From positions 59,305,501-59,369,500 of the forward strand of contig CP142458.1 of the NCBI GenBank assembly GCA_038049695.1: 64,000 nucleotides of DNA. The letters are read 5' to 3'. Numbering within the stretch: position 1 is the stretch's first letter; the number at the start of each line of letters is the position of its first letter. A program made the position numbers and the translations under genes. The notes under the pieces are model-generated. The model was not told the origin of the DNA. It saw only the letters and a list, made by a program, of their open reading frames with translations, and searched no databases. Shown piece after piece: positions 11,700 through 23,947 of the stretch. This stretch comes from Cinnamomum chago (Eukaryota; Streptophyta; Magnoliopsida; Laurales; Lauraceae).

Positions 11700-12516
11700 T
11701 AGCTCATTCACCCATGCTCCTTTGGCCTCATCCAACCTTTTCTTCAATCCATCCAACAAGGTCTTGTTGGAGCTTTCAGCCTGGCCATTACATTGTGGGT
11801 AAGCTGGGGTCGAGAAATAATGACAGATATTGAATCACTCACATAAGCTTCTGAAGACTTTCCCCTCAAACCACTTTCCATTATCTGTTACCAACACTCG
11901 AGGTATTCCAAACCTAGTGATGATGTTTTTCCATACGAATTTTTCTGCATCACTTTCTCTAATATGAATCAAGGGCTCCGCCTCTATCCATTTGGTGAAA
12001 TAGTCTGTTGCTACTATGAGGAACCTGAAGTTTCTTATAGCACTTGGCATAGGTCCTACGATGTCAATTCCCCATTTGTCAAATGGCCAAGGACTTGTTA
12101 TCATATTTAGTTGCTCGGCTGGTTGATGGATGTCCTGGCCAAACCGCTGGCATCTATCACATTTTTAGACGAACTGCAAGGAGTCTTTTTGCATGTATGG
12201 CCACCAAGTATCCTTGTGACATAGCTCGGTGTGACAGGCTCCGACCCCCAATGTGGCTCCCACAACATCCTTCATGTATCTCCCATAGCAAGTTTGCAAC
12301 GTCAGCAGGGTGGACGCACAACAGATATGGTCCAGAGTAAGACTGGCGATATAGTTTCTTGGTCGGCGATAGCCAAGACCTTGCGGCCTTCCTTCTTATT
12401 TTCAATCTTTCGCCGGACTCTTCCGGGAGAATCCCATCTTCCAAGTATGCGATTATCGGAGTCATCCAACTTGGACTTTCATTCCTCGGATCAATACACA
12501 TAACCTGTTCCCCCAC
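11700..12516 (-). pseudogene. Tat element integrase, N-terminal and core piece
   Basis: Minus strand: 12516-12157 holds the region before and around the zinc-binding domain (YLLCVHPADVANLLWEIHEG with a decayed H2C2 pattern). 12104-11835 holds the catalytic core (PFDKWGIDIVGPMP, LIVATDYFTKWIEAEPL, ITRFGIPRVLVTDNGKWF). Then come the [18 protein letters not shown] region and [18 protein letters not shown], where the Tekay insertion cuts it. Stops separate the blocks. The remainder is at 2535-2101. Confidence 0.87.
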
Positions 12517-12539
12517 AATATTTGGTTATGGCTAGAAAT

Positions 12540-12951
12540 CTATGGTGATCTCCCTCCTCAGTTCGGATCTTACTGCAGTGGCCAAGCAAGCAAGGCTGTC
12601 AGCATGTGTGTTTTGTTCTCGACCTATCTACTTCACCTCAACATCTCCTATTTCTTTGATTAAGCGCTTTGCTGTGGAGACATAGGCAACCATCCGATCA
12701 TCCCGGGTCGCGTATTCTCCTGTCAGCTGGTTGGCGACCAACTGCGAGTCGCAATAGACCACCAATCATCTTACTCCGAGCTCTTTGGCCATCGATAGCC
12801 CAGACAATAATGCCTCGTATTCCGCTTCGTTGTTCGAAGTGCTGAATCCTAATGTCACTGCACGTTCGATTATTGCCCCTTCTAGCATTTTGAGTACTAT
12901 GCCCGCGCCTGACCCTCGAGAGTTGGATGCCCCATCCACATTAGCTGCCAC
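12540..12951 (-). pseudogene. Second (archaeal-type) RNase H of the Tat element
   Basis: MAANVDGASNSRGSGAGIVL followed by LGFSTSNNEAEYEALLSGL is the start of an RNase HI domain of the archaeal/plant type. The Asp of VDGAS and the Glu of NNEAEYEAL are catalytic in this fold. Together with the normal Ty3 RNase H just upstream (13613 to about 12990) this gives the dual RNase H arrangement typical of Tat. It is out of frame with the first RNase H near 12955 and has stops toward integrase. Confidence 0.82.
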
Positions 12952-12989
12952 TGTTGGTCGCCTCTCGCTCCATGGATTTTCCGATCTAA

Positions 12990-14486
12990 AGCACTTTGCT
13001 CAGACAATTCGTTGTGAGTGAATTCAGTTATAAAATCAGCTATCAGCTGCCCTTTTACTGCATTCCGGGGGATTACTTTAATGTCATGCTCACTGAGCTC
13101 TATCGCCCATTTCATAAGCCTCCCCAAGAGGTCGGCCCTCTGAAGGACAGATCGTAGTGGATGCTCATTCAGAACTTTGATGGTGTGGGCCTGAAAGTAG
13201 TGTCTCAGCTTCCGAGCTGCACATACCAAGGCCAATGCAAGCTTTTCAAGTGGTAGGTACCTCGTTTCGGCATTCAGTAGGGTTCTGCTGACAAAATAGA
13301 CCGGCTGGTGGTGCTTTCCCTGCTCTCTCATCAAGGCCGCACTAACCGAGTGCTGAGATACCGCCAGATATAACACGAGCTCTTCCCCAGGATTTGGAAT
13401 TGAAAAGACAGGAGGGGAGCTCTTGTATTGCTTGAGCTGTACAAGTTCTTCGTCGCATTTTTCATCCCATACTTTCTCTGCCTTCTTCTTTAGGGCAAGA
13501 AACAATGGTCGACACTTGTCCGAGCTCTTTGCTATAAAGCGATTCATGGCAGTGAGCATTCTTGTTAACCTCTGTACCTCCTTCCTTGAGCTCGGCCGGT
13601 CTATTCTTTGCATGGCTGCAACTTACTTGGGATTAACCTCTATTCCTCTCTGGCTCACAATGTATCCGAGGAATTTCCTCGAACTAACCTCGAACGAACA
13701 TTTCGTGGCATTAAGCTTCAACTTGCATTTCCGTAAGATTCTGAACACCTTCTTCAAGTCTTCCTCATGGGTTTCCTTTTCCTTACTTTTTAATACCATA
13801 TCATCAATATAAACTTCCACTGTACTTCCGGTCAAGCTCTGAAATATTCTTGTAACAAACCTTTGATATGTCGCCCCCGCATTCTTGAGTCCAAAGGGCA
13901 TTCGTTTATAATAGGAGGCTCCTTTTGGGGTTATGAATGTTGTCTTCTCCTGGTCATCCTCTACCATTGCAATTTGATGATATCCTCGATACGCATCCAG
14001 GAAACTCATCTGTTCGTGCCCTGCCGTGGAGTCCACCAGTTGATCAATTTTCGGGAGTGGAAAACTATCTTTAGGACATGCTTTGTTTAGGTCGGTGAAG
14101 TCCACGCACACCCCCCATTTGTTGTCCTTTTTCGATACGACGAAAGTGTTGGACAACCACTCTGGGTAATGTACTTCCCGGATGGCATCGGCCTCTAACA
14201 ATTTATCCACTTCTTCATTCACGGCTGCTTGGCGATCAGGGGCCAGCTTTCTCTGCTTTTGAACTACTGGTCTGGCTCTCGGATCTACCCCCAACTTGTG
14301 GCTGATGACCTCGGGATCAACCCCATGCATCTCATGTGGGGCCCAAGAAAAGATGTCAATGTTCTGGTCGAGCAGTTGATCCAAGCTATCCTGCTCGTCT
14401 TTGGTCATCGATTTCCCTATCATCCAATATTGCTTGAAGGATAGCACACCTCCCCTTCGAACAATAAATTTTTCCAACTCTTCCAT
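12990..14486 (-). pseudogene. Tat element reverse transcriptase and first RNase H
   Basis: 14486-13623 is a nearly intact RT: KLAPDRQAAVNEEVDKLLEA, DFTDLNKACPKDSFPLPKID, FLDAYRGYHQIAM, MPFGLKNAGATYQR, and the catalytic VEVYIDDMVLKS. After a stop, 13613 to about 12990 gives the connection and RNase H: SRKEVQRLTRMLTAMNRFI, LYLAVSQHSVSAALMRE, YLPLEKLALALVCAARKLRH, and ELSEHDIKVIPRNA. RNase H in Tat is otherwise expected to be degenerate, which fits. This is the best preserved part of the element. Confidence 0.9.
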
Positions 14487-14565
14487 CGCTATACTGGTCT
14501 GGTCGACCTTTTCCTTGCCGTCTCCCGACCGACTTGTCTGTAGTTGCTATTCCTGGTCTGCCCTT

Positions 14566-15108
14566 CTACCTACCAAGGCAGTTGCCTTCCTCCTCGATTT
14601 TAAATGACTTCCCCTTAATTGCGGCTATCAAGCTGCTTCTAGAAACCGCCTGGTCTCCTTTGATCTCCATCATTCCTCTCAACGTCGGGAAGCGGATATG
14701 TTGATGGTATGTTGAGGGAACTGCCTTCATCCGATGGATCCACCTTCGTCCCATGATAGCGTTGCATGGCGAGGGCACGTCGACCACGAGAAATTCCACA
14801 TCCAGATGAATAGGTCCTGTGCTGACCTATATTGTGATGAGTCCCCTCGGATGCACAGCTTGTCCGCTGAATCCGAACAAGGGTATTGAGGTCAGCCTCA
14901 AGTCTGACCGTTTTAATCCAAGCTTATCAAATAGCTCGACGTACATGATTTCCGATGAATTCCCGGTGTCGACCAATATCCTTCGAACTTCGTATTCTTG
15001 TATCCTTAGAGTCGGTACCAACGCATCATTATGTGGTTGGACTGTGTCCTGCAGATCTTCATCTGTGAACGAGATTTTCCCATCTTTCCGTCTTTCCTCG
15101 CGGACCAT
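14566..15108 (-). pseudogene. Tat element aspartic protease region
   Basis: 15108-14827 encodes VRRILVDTGNSSEIMYVELF, with the D-T-G catalytic triad of retroviral-type proteases, then FGFSGQAVHPRGLI. The next block (14799-14566) continues with FLVVDVPSPCNAIMGRRWIH, the usual second half of the Tat protease domain. The blocks are in different frames or separated by a stop, so the polyprotein is broken. Confidence 0.82.
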
Positions 15109-15114
15109 GCTTGG

Positions 15115-17064
15115 TTAGGAAGTTGTTTGGTAAACCTCCGTTAGGTGCGCAACCATTTTCCTCTGCCGACGAACGGATCTGGTTGTGACCTCAAAAGGGT
15201 TGGAAGCTCCATGCTCCACGTCTATTACTCCCACTGTTTTTTCTTTTTGCTTGTCGCTCCTCAACTCCTTCCTGGCCAAGCTGCCCGAGGTGCCTTTTGG
15301 TCGGGATTGCTCCACGTATTCCTTCAAGTGCCCCTCCTTTACCAGATCCTCCAAGTGCTGTTTGAGCATCCTATAGTCTTCTGTCAAGTGTCCGTGTTCC
15401 CGATGATAGGAACACCACATGTTTGGATTCTAGCGTCTCGGGTCACTGACCATCTTTGAGGGTCTCCTGAAGTACGACTTATCCCTGATCTGGGTCAGAA
15501 TCCAATAGATCGCCTCCTTAAAGACGGTATACACTCCCTCATAAGCCGACCTTGTGGGCTCAGGTCGGGCTGCCCTTCGTTCAGTCCTCTCCCCAAATTC
15601 TCTCCTTCGCTTCTGCTTGCTTTCTTCCTTCGTCGAGCGATCCCATCTCGGTTCTGTGGTACCCATATCCTCTTCCAACTTTATGAATTCCTCGATGCGT
15701 TCCATTAGCTCGCCTTGGGTAGTGGGTGAACGTTTTGTCAAGGACTGACGGAGCTGGTTCTCCTTCGGGAGTCCGAGCTTGAATGTTGCCACTGCAACGT
15801 GCTCGTTGTTCCCTTGTACTTCATTATAAAGTCGCCAATAACGGGTGCTATACTCCTTTAGGTTCTCCGAACATTGCTTCTTGAGTGTTAACAGCGCCCC
15901 AACATCCTTTGGCTATTTCGAATTCGTCACGAATCGCATGATAAAAGCCCCGGCTAGTTTTCGAAAGCTACAAATCGATCTTGGCTCCAGACGAGAGAAC
16001 CATTTCAAGGGAAGGTCCCCAAGACTCGACGGGAACACCTTGCACATTAAGGAGTCATATCCTACCCATAACGCCATAGAGTGCTGGAAGTACTAGACGT
16101 GGTCGGCCGGGTCCGAAGTCCCATCATACACCCTTAACTTTGGGATTGTAAATCGCCGAGGTGCATCCGCCTTTTCTATTTCTTCCGAGAACGGAGATTC
16201 AAAGTTCTGGGAGTTCCTCAAGCACCTCGTCCTGGTTAGATTTTCTGGTGGGTATTTTCGGTCGACCAACGCTTTTTCAATCATGGCTTTGACATCCTTC
16301 TCAGCAAGGCCTCTCTGTGGGGCTTTCCTCCGTGGGGGAGTGCCTCCCCTCTTGCCTAGTGCTTGGGCTTTAATTTTTTCCTCCTTTTGTGGTCAGGAGC
16401 TCGAAGTTCGACTTCCTTCGTCAACCGTTTCTATTCCAACATGGGAGTTCTGAAGTCTTGACCCAGAGCGATCTTCCTCGGCTGCCGTGCTGTCATCCGT
16501 CCTCGACGCCCCTTGTCCTGTACTCCTTGGGTTTCTTCTGGGCTCGGGGAGTGTCTTCTTCCTTTCTTTGCTTTTTCCAGCTCCTGCAGTAGGCAATCAA
16601 CCTTTTCTTGTTGCTGTTTGACTCCTTCGGCCATGTCCCGTATGGCATCTCTGCAGATTTGCTCAAGTCGATCATATATTACGCGCGGAGGGCTTTGCCT
16701 TGAAAGGTCATTATGCAGTCACTGATGCGTCTCCTCTTGCGGTTTTCCTATTAAAGGAGAAACCTCTATTCGAGTTTGGCCTGTGCGATGGATCTCTGAT
16801 TGGATCCACCCCTTTTGTTTCCCTTGATGGAATAGTTCATCCACTTCCTGTGCATGGGACGTATTCAAAATCCATCTCATTGGAATGATGGGTCAAGGGG
16901 ACCTTGCCCAGCTCCTCACGCTGCCCCCTAGGCCACGCTTCTTCTTCTCGAGGCGGCGGTCGCCTCAGCCGGGATGGCGACCTCGAATCCTGTTCCGGCT
17001 CCGACATTGGATCAGCAGAGCGCGCGTGTACTCTTTCTTCTAAACTTCCCATAGACGGCGCCAA
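15115..17064 (-). pseudogene. Tat element gag, broken
   Basis: The start near 17064 (MAPSMGSLEERV) follows the primer-binding site directly. Downstream blocks include a coiled-coil-like, charged stretch (16634-16431), FTIPKLRVYDGTSDPADHV (16284-16093), the beginning of the retrotransposon gag domain, and MATFKLGLPKENQLRQSLTK (15792) near its end. A degenerate zinc-knuckle-like CSYHREHGHLTEDYR follows at 15420, then a basic tail (SVRRQRKMVAHL). A stop separates DPADHV from the next part near 16094. Confidence 0.78.
17046..17063 (-). other. Primer-binding site of the Tat element
   Basis: Directly after the LTR end and a two-base gap the minus strand reads TGGCGCCGTCTATGGGA. The first ten or so bases fit the 3' end of plant tRNA-Asp, as known for related elements. 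The position right between LTR and gag start supports the call. Confidence 0.7.
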
Positions 17065-17065
17065 T

Positions 17066-17636
17066 TGTAAGGTCAGATCTTAAAGATCTGGTTACTTGGG
17101 AGAACTTTGAGCACTTCTCCTTCCTCCTGTCATAGGGCTTCTGTCTCTTAACCTGGTATCTGTTTAAGAGATCAAGAACAAGGTGAAGTTCGATCGGTTG
17201 GCCCGACCGAATACACTCCGATGCTTAAGTCAGTAAGTGAATCAAGATAAAGAAAACCTTTCTTTTCTTATGGAAGTTTTTCTTATACCTGTTCCTCTTT
17301 CATTCTTCTCGTTTTATACCTTCCCTTCCTCCGTTTTCTCCCACTCCCCCATTTGCTGCTGATCTTGCCTCAACGATGCGCATGTCCCTGATCGTGTCCT
17401 CTGGTGTGGGGGAGTGTGCTCCATTCCACTTCGCACGATCTCCTTCTTCCTTCCCTGGTCACCACCTATCTCTCTCTCTCTTTTATGTCGAGTCTTCATG
17501 GGCTAATTGGACATAGCCAGCAGCTTAATTCGGTTTAGCCGGGCCCAAGACTCGTAATCTGGTTTTACAGGCTGGACCGGGCTTGTGGGCTGGATCAGCC
17601 TCAATCAAGATCAGGCCCGAGCCCAGTGCCCTCACA
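17066..17636 (-). repeat. 5' LTR of the Tat element (571 bp)
   Basis: In plus coordinates it runs from tgtaaggtcag to gtgccctcaca, with TG...CA ends and short terminal inverted repeats (TGTAAGG/TGTGAGGG). It lies exactly between the primer-binding site and sequence that is continuous in the duplicated locus at 40961. The outside flank begins atatc; whether this is the target duplication needs the left LTR. Confidence 0.85.
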
Positions 17637-18897
17637 ATATCTATTGCAAGAAAAATAAGGAGATCATAGTACTGGGGTAGCAAATGGACCAAGAGAATAG
17701 ATATCCTAAGTCAAGCTACTTAAAGCCCCAAAAACAACATTCATGGGATTCAAAGTTCAAACCATCTTACCAACGAAGATTTAGACACCAATACTTTTAG
17801 TGGATCAGATAATGAGAATAGTCAACGGTCATCATTCAACGGTAAAAAACATGATTGTAAAATTAGTTTTAGAAATCAAATGGTTACAATCTACATGGTT
17901 CGAGAGCTTGCCTAATTTCTTTTCCGTGGCCCATTTCTTGAGGGTTTAAACCTAGTATGTATATTGGATTTCTTTGTTCAAGTGGGGGTGGGCTTTGGGC
18001 TAGGCGAAAATCCACATGGTTGGATACAAATCCTTAGTTTGGAATGTAAAATCTAATATGGTTTGCAATACAAATCAAACATATGGATCTAGATTTATGC
18101 ATTAAACAATATATGATTTCAGATAATATAAAAGCGTACCTTGCCCCATGATCTTGATGATGAGCAGATCTCTTTTCTCAGATAGGGTTTTCTCCTATCT
18201 CCCGTATCACCCACTTCAATATGCGTGAAGTTGATGGTAACTTTTCAGATCTCATAGGTTAAGAGAGGACCGGAAAACCATATATATAGATAAGCCCTTG
18301 AGAAATTTCTTCCCATCAAATAAATCTAATAAAGGTAAGTTTCCTTAATTCCCTCAAATTAGCCAACAATAGTCCTATTTGATTGAGGTTACTAAAATTG
18401 AATCCAAGTTAAACTTAATAAAACCAAAAACTAATAGAGGGAAAGTAACTTAAATTAGTGGGCTTAAACCGTGGGTCCCAACAGTGTTGCACATGTGGTC
18501 ATGAAGACCGCTCACGTCTAACATGGAATATACAAGAATCTGGATTCATATCCAAATGTTCTGAATCCTATATGATTGGATCCGAGTTTCTCCCACATCC
18601 AAAATAGTTACCATACTTGCTTTATTCGAAATTGAAGACTTTAAATACACGGATAATTGATAATTGGATACCCATTTACATTCTTTTCCTAGATGTCTTC
18701 AGTTGGTATTCTTGTATATTACTTCAAGGTGTCCATTTCATTTGTACTTTCATATTCTCTTTAAACATTTCTTTTTCCAATTCTCCTTTCAAAAATAGCT
18801 GAAAACCAAAATTAAAAAGGCTGAGATATTATTCCATGACTAGAGCATTATCTAAAGTCGCTGTTACCACTCCCTCAAACCATGGCTGCAACACCAT
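17637..18897. other. Gene-free flank 3' of BAHD copy 1
   Basis: It matches the flank of BAHD copy 2 (40961-41724). The match is interrupted from about 18025 to 18525 by roughly 0.5 kb present only here, which looks like a transposon remnant (cccgtatcacccacttc, atatatatagataagccc) that I could not classify. No coding sequence. Confidence 0.6.
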
Positions 18898-19122
18898 CTA
18901 ATGAGAAACAACCTCCATGAATTCACCATCTAATTCCAAGGAATTTATAAACTCTGGCAAGAGACAGATCTCCAAATCCACACTCCCTCCTTCACTTCCG
19001 GGATATGAAGTCACCATCCCATCAAACTTGTTTGCATATCCGCTGTGAACTGCAAGAGGCCTCCCCCAACCGAAGTCATTCCCATACATATCGAATCTAG
19101 GAGAGATCCCCATCATCACACT

Positions 19123-19212
19123 TGTTCCACCCCGATCCAATTTAACCCTGATTAGTGCTTCACGAGAGTACGTGTGTCTCACCTCGGGGTGATTCGGGAC
19201 CAGGATGTGACA
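19123..19212. mobile_element. 90-bp mini solo LTR in BAHD copy 1 exon 2
   Basis: Termini TGTTCC...GTGACA with a perfect 5-bp duplication, acact at 19118-19122 and 19213-19217; the site is uninterrupted in copies 2 and 3. Read on the minus strand, its beginning (TGTCACATCCTGGTCCCGA) resembles the LTR terminus at 53281 and the inverted one ending at 54650. It looks like an internally deleted LTR of that family. It has no coding content. Confidence 0.85.
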
Positions 19213-19434
19213 ACACTCCAACCATCAAACCCACTCAGGTGGTACACTGCAGGGGACTTCACCCATGCATCCAGGGTCCCACGCATAATAACATCAGTGT
19301 GGCCAGACACAGATTGGTGCACCATCCATACGGCCCAACCAAGATCATGGGAAAGCAGCTGGCTTGCTGTAGTTGTAGCGGCCACTGCTTACGTGCAATC
19401 GCCAAAGTAGTGAGGAGATAAGGGGGGCTGCAAT

Positions 19435-22147
19435 TGTGACGTTTTGGTATTATATATATTATTTATTTTATTATTATTATATAATTGATTGTATTTTAAT
19501 TAAATACTCGATTAGTCTAAGTGGGGATCACGCTAGACTTAGGTTGGTGAGTTAGGCTTGTTGGATATGTGTCTTACCCATAGTTAACCCGGGCCCAGTT
19601 TAGTGGAACAGTTCTTCTCAAACCAAAACTCTAATCCTTCTCTAATCCAAACTCCTATTTTTTTTAAAACACAAACTCTATTATTTAGAATTTAAGTTAG
19701 ACTACAACTCTTATTCTTATTTTCTATTTATACACCACCACACTTTTTTTTATTTTCACACACAACTCTTTCTCTTTCAACTTTCCTCTGGGATAGCGCT
19801 TTGGGCTTTGGCAGTAGGAATTTTAGACCGTCTCCCTTAATTGCGGATCTCAGGCAAGTACCTAACCATAATTTATAGATTTAATGCTGGTGTTCCTCAT
19901 CGATTCGTGTGTGGATCCATATAGAAACCCGTTTTGATGCCTTTTCATGTGATGATAATTTTATTAGTGATTCGATTGATTTTCTCACGACTGTATTACT
20001 GTAGTAATATTCTGGTTTTATGTTGACCACCGCCCACCTCTGTTTAGATTTCAAAATCGGACCTTGTAACAGGGGAACACAGACAATTTGGGAACTATAC
20101 CGTGTTTTGGAAGTGGGACCCAGGTGGACCGCACTTATGTTGGATCAGGACCGTAGATCCAGTAGTGGACCCTCAGGCGACCTTAAGGAGGCTGGATCCG
20201 TAGGCCGTTTGGGCCACCATCCTGTAGCCTAATCAACAGAGGGCGAGTTTGAAGGGAAAATTTTAGTTTGGGCATCAGGCGGTTGTGGGACCCACTGGAC
20301 GATCTGATCACAGATCTGGTCTGGTCATCTAGCTCTATAAGGCCGGGCGACATTTTCTTATGGGGGTGATTTGGATTTTGATCAGTGGGGCTCACTGCCC
20401 AAGTGCCTTGTTACACCACATGGGAAGCCTTCTCATTCCCGGACTGGGTTCTGTAATGTAAGAGGTGCAAGGACGGTTTTGACTTGGATGGGTATTGAAA
20501 TAAAATAAGAGAGAGAACAGTGAGGGTGGATGTATTTTGGATGAGGGAATCCTATGCGACAATGTGACAGAATCTTTTGACTCTAAGTTAGAATATTTAA
20601 CTTGCCCCTTGAGTGTTTCTGAGAATTTGGAAAAAAGGACCTGGTTGTTTTATAAACCCAAATTAGACCCTTGTGGCTTACTTTGAATGTGGAAAAATAT
20701 TTTGGCTGGGGTCCTCAGCTTTTCTAAAAATTATAAATTTAGGATCGTTATTTCTTATTATTATTTGCAAATTAATATTAAATCATATCTATGGTTTCAA
20801 TGTGTTAAAAATTATATTTTTGTACTTTATTTATTGGATCTTTGGACCGAGTAAATACCGTCAGGGCAAACAATATCTTACCAACGTAGGGTTTAGTACT
20901 TCGTATGACTTCAGGGAAATCCTAATGGATTCGGGCTCAACCCATCTCTATTGGAAAACCCTTAATTGAGTCTATGCACCATTGATTGAGAGGGAATGTG
21001 TTAATCTTTTATCTATTAGAGATTCCTATGATTATCAGGTATGAGACCTTATGTTTGACCTTATGATTGGCTTTTGATTATTCCTTGACATTCGGGTTTG
21101 CATACATGATTGAGTTTGATATTGGTCTATTAGTTGCATACCCTATGTTGATTTGATATGGACCGTGATGTGGCGTGGCAATCGATTGAGACATTATAGA
21201 GGTTTATTCGAATTATTCGTTTGGTATTCAATTATGGATTATTGTGCAGCCAGCCATTCACTTTGACTTAGGTTTCTATGTCAGAGCTTTACAGATCATT
21301 AGGTCTATTCTACTATGATATGTATATATATGTATATTGATTTGGTCATATTCGAACGACTGCAATTGTATGTGGACGGCTGATCACCGATGTGTATAGA
21401 CACTCTAATATCCGAATTTCGAAACGGTTTATCCGGCCTACGATTTCGATTATGAACCGGTTTATGACCGCCAGCCTTCAAACGGGTTTTCCTGCTTTGT
21501 AGATAGGGCTGACCACCTAAAGCAGTAGCAGTGCTTCTGTGTGATTATTGTATTGCTCTATTGTGTAGAATGGATTTAGGTTATACGTTCTTTTCATCAT
21601 TGTTCCATTGTTAATCTCTTATGATCATTACTTGTCATTACTCATATTGATCTTGTATTTTATTTATAAATTATGCTTTCGTACTTGCTGTTTACTTTGT
21701 CTATTGGTGCATAGGTACCGACCCCTATTCTACTATGGAGACGGAGGATGGTCAAACGTTTCAAGCGTTTGAACCAGTTGACGAACCTGAGTGGAGAGCC
21801 GGAGATGGCTACGGAGCGATCTGAGCATGCTTAGGAGAGAACGTCATCTTAGAATTTCTTTAGATGAACTTTCTTTAATGATAAACTTTTCCTTAGTAAT
21901 TGTTTGATTTATTCTACAACTTTAATTATTATTTCTTCATCTGATGATGGTGTTGGATCTTAATTATGAACCTTAACTACCAACTGAATAACGCTTCCGT
22001 TGAATTTAATGAAATTTATTTTGACTCACCGCGGTTTGCAATATGTGGGTCCACTTTTGGAAGCTTGTGTTGTATTAAACACAGGAAAATGAATATTTAT
22101 TCTTATGTTTCACGTTATCCTATGATTGTACTTTTGAGGACGTGACA
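19435..22147 (+). mobile_element. Solo LTR (2.7 kb) in exon 2 of BAHD copy 1
   Basis: Begins tgtgacgttttgg and ends gaggacgtgaca, flanked by a perfect 5-bp target duplication gcaat (19430-19434 and 22148-22152). The empty site is seen in copy 2 near 42163. It has no gag or pol, so it is a solo LTR. Around 21706 (ttggtgcataggtaccgac) it resembles the minus-strand reading of the Tekay LTRs (TTGGTGCTTAGG...CGAC), which suggests a related Tekay family and plus orientation. No TATA box was securely placed. Confidence 0.93.
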
Positions 22148-22481
22148 GCAATCTTCAGCGGTTATTGATGGCTAAGCGGCAATTGGCGTTCTGATCGGGT
22201 GGCAATTTTCGTGCCCGAGTGATTGATCTCCACACCAATGCACACAGGGCTTGAAAGTAGAACGGATATCAAATTATCTAGTTATTCGAATTTAGGAAAA
22301 AGAATTGATAGTGAATGTATTTGTTGATCTAAGAGAGATCTCCTTGAACAGAAAATAAGAAACTCTCCCACTTACAGTAAACTGGTATATATGTGTTTTG
22401 GTCTCAACTTGCTCTGTATGTCCAAACATGGACTAATATGTGTATTTGTGATATTGTTCTCTTGTTTGCCTTTTTGCTCTG

Positions 22482-22790
22482 GTAAATACACATGCACCCA
22501 CCCTTTGTGAGTTCCACACCATTAGTGCTCCAGCTAGAAATTGATTCTTGATTGTTTCTGTTGAGGCAAGGTGCCTCACCACCGAGCTATAAGTGGATTG
22601 GCACCCTCAGGTTGGACCCTGGTAAATACATATGCACCACCCTCTATGGGTAAATACACATGCACCCACCCATTGTGAGTCCCACACCATTAGCACTCCA
22701 ACTAGAAATTGATTCTTGATTGTTTCTGTTGAGGCAAGGTGCCTCACTACTGAGCTCTCATTGGATTGGCATCCTCAGGGTGGACCTTAG
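22482..22790. repeat. Imperfect tandem duplication in the intron of BAHD copy 1
   Basis: Two units of about 140-170 bp both contain ggtaaatacacatgcaccca, a block ending ttgattgtttctgttgaggc, and ggattggca. Copy 2 has only one unit (42498 onward), so the duplication arose after the segmental duplication. Confidence 0.75.
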
Positions 22791-23947
22791 TACATGGGTC
22801 TGGGGCTGAAACCCCCACCCATACCTGAAAGCTAGTTAAATTTTTTTAAAACCCCCTCCAGATTTTAAAAACTAATGTGTATTTTTTATAGTTTACTCCT
22901 TTCCCAAAATTTCTTCTACATAATGCCCCCCAAGTTGAATTTCGTGAGCCCGCCCTTGCGGCATCCTTAAATACCCATTCCAAGTATTAATTATAATAAA
23001 TCGTTCTTTCTTTGTGTTATTCTTACTACGCATCCTAATTATTATTTTTAAGTTACTAATGGTCAGTTATCTCCGAGAGGCTTGAATCTAAAAGTACCCT
23101 ACCTCCCAAGCTATGTTATATGTTAAAGGAAAATTTTCAAAATAGTATAAAACTTTTAGCTAATTTTAATAAAAGTACATAAAGATTTGAATATTTCAAA
23201 AGAGTAATATAAAGTCTTCCATATTTCTTTCAATCAAGTCCTCATCATAGTCTTTTTGAAAATAACAAAAATACCCTTGTGACTTTTTAAAAATTTTTCC
23301 CCTTTAATAAATTAATTATAAAAAATGATCAAGTCCAACACAAATGACCTAGTGGGGCCAGCTTCAGCTACCTTTATAGATAGATAGTTAAAAAAAAGAA
23401 AGTTTTATATGGATTTCCAAAGGTTAAAGAACTATCTTTATTAAATTGCTATGATCATCAAAACCAAATTGAAACTGAACTATGTGCGAATTCAGAGAAA
23501 AGAACTCCAAGACCAAGCATTCTCCTAAGTGACAGTACCACAAAAAGAAAGTAACCCATAATCAACATTTGCTCAATGAGGCCCCTAAAATGGCTTTTGG
23601 GGATGAAATAGGGTTAAGAAAAGGCAAAAACTTGCCGTAAAGGTATTTTTGTCACTTAAAAAAATATTTTTACGGACGGAACTTGATTGAAAGAAATATG
23701 GAGAACTTTTATAATGTTTTGAGACATTCAAATCCTCATGTACTATTTCGAAAAATGAGCAAATTTTTTTATAATTGTTCGTAAATCTCCCTTTCCTTAA
23801 TAATGAAATTACATTTTCATAAAAAAAATCAAGCGATCAAAGACATCAAGAGGATCCTAGGCTCAATTGGATGGAAAAAAAAATGCTTGACCTTTTCTTT
23901 GTTTCTTTTTAGTAAAGAGGGTTTTAACCTGGAGAGGTTGGTAGCGC

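Larger units (their letters stand above)
1..17636 (-). mobile_element. Tat-lineage Ty3/gypsy LTR retrotransposon, nested and decayed
   Basis: Read on the minus strand the order is 5' LTR (17066-17636), primer-binding site, gag, protease, RT, RNase H, a second RNase H, integrase (to about 11700, resuming at 2535-2101), then an antisense ORF on the plus strand (265-1353). A second, archaeal-type RNase H and an antisense ORF between integrase and 3' LTR are known hallmarks of the Tat lineage (Retand/Grande group). The 3' LTR lies left of the window. Several frameshifts and stops make it non-autonomous today. Its integrase is split by a Tekay-type element (2536-about 11675). It is itself inserted at the edge of the BAHD copy 1 duplication: the sequence right after 17636 matches the duplicate locus at 40961 onward. 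The target duplication cannot be checked because the left end is missing. Confidence 0.9.
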
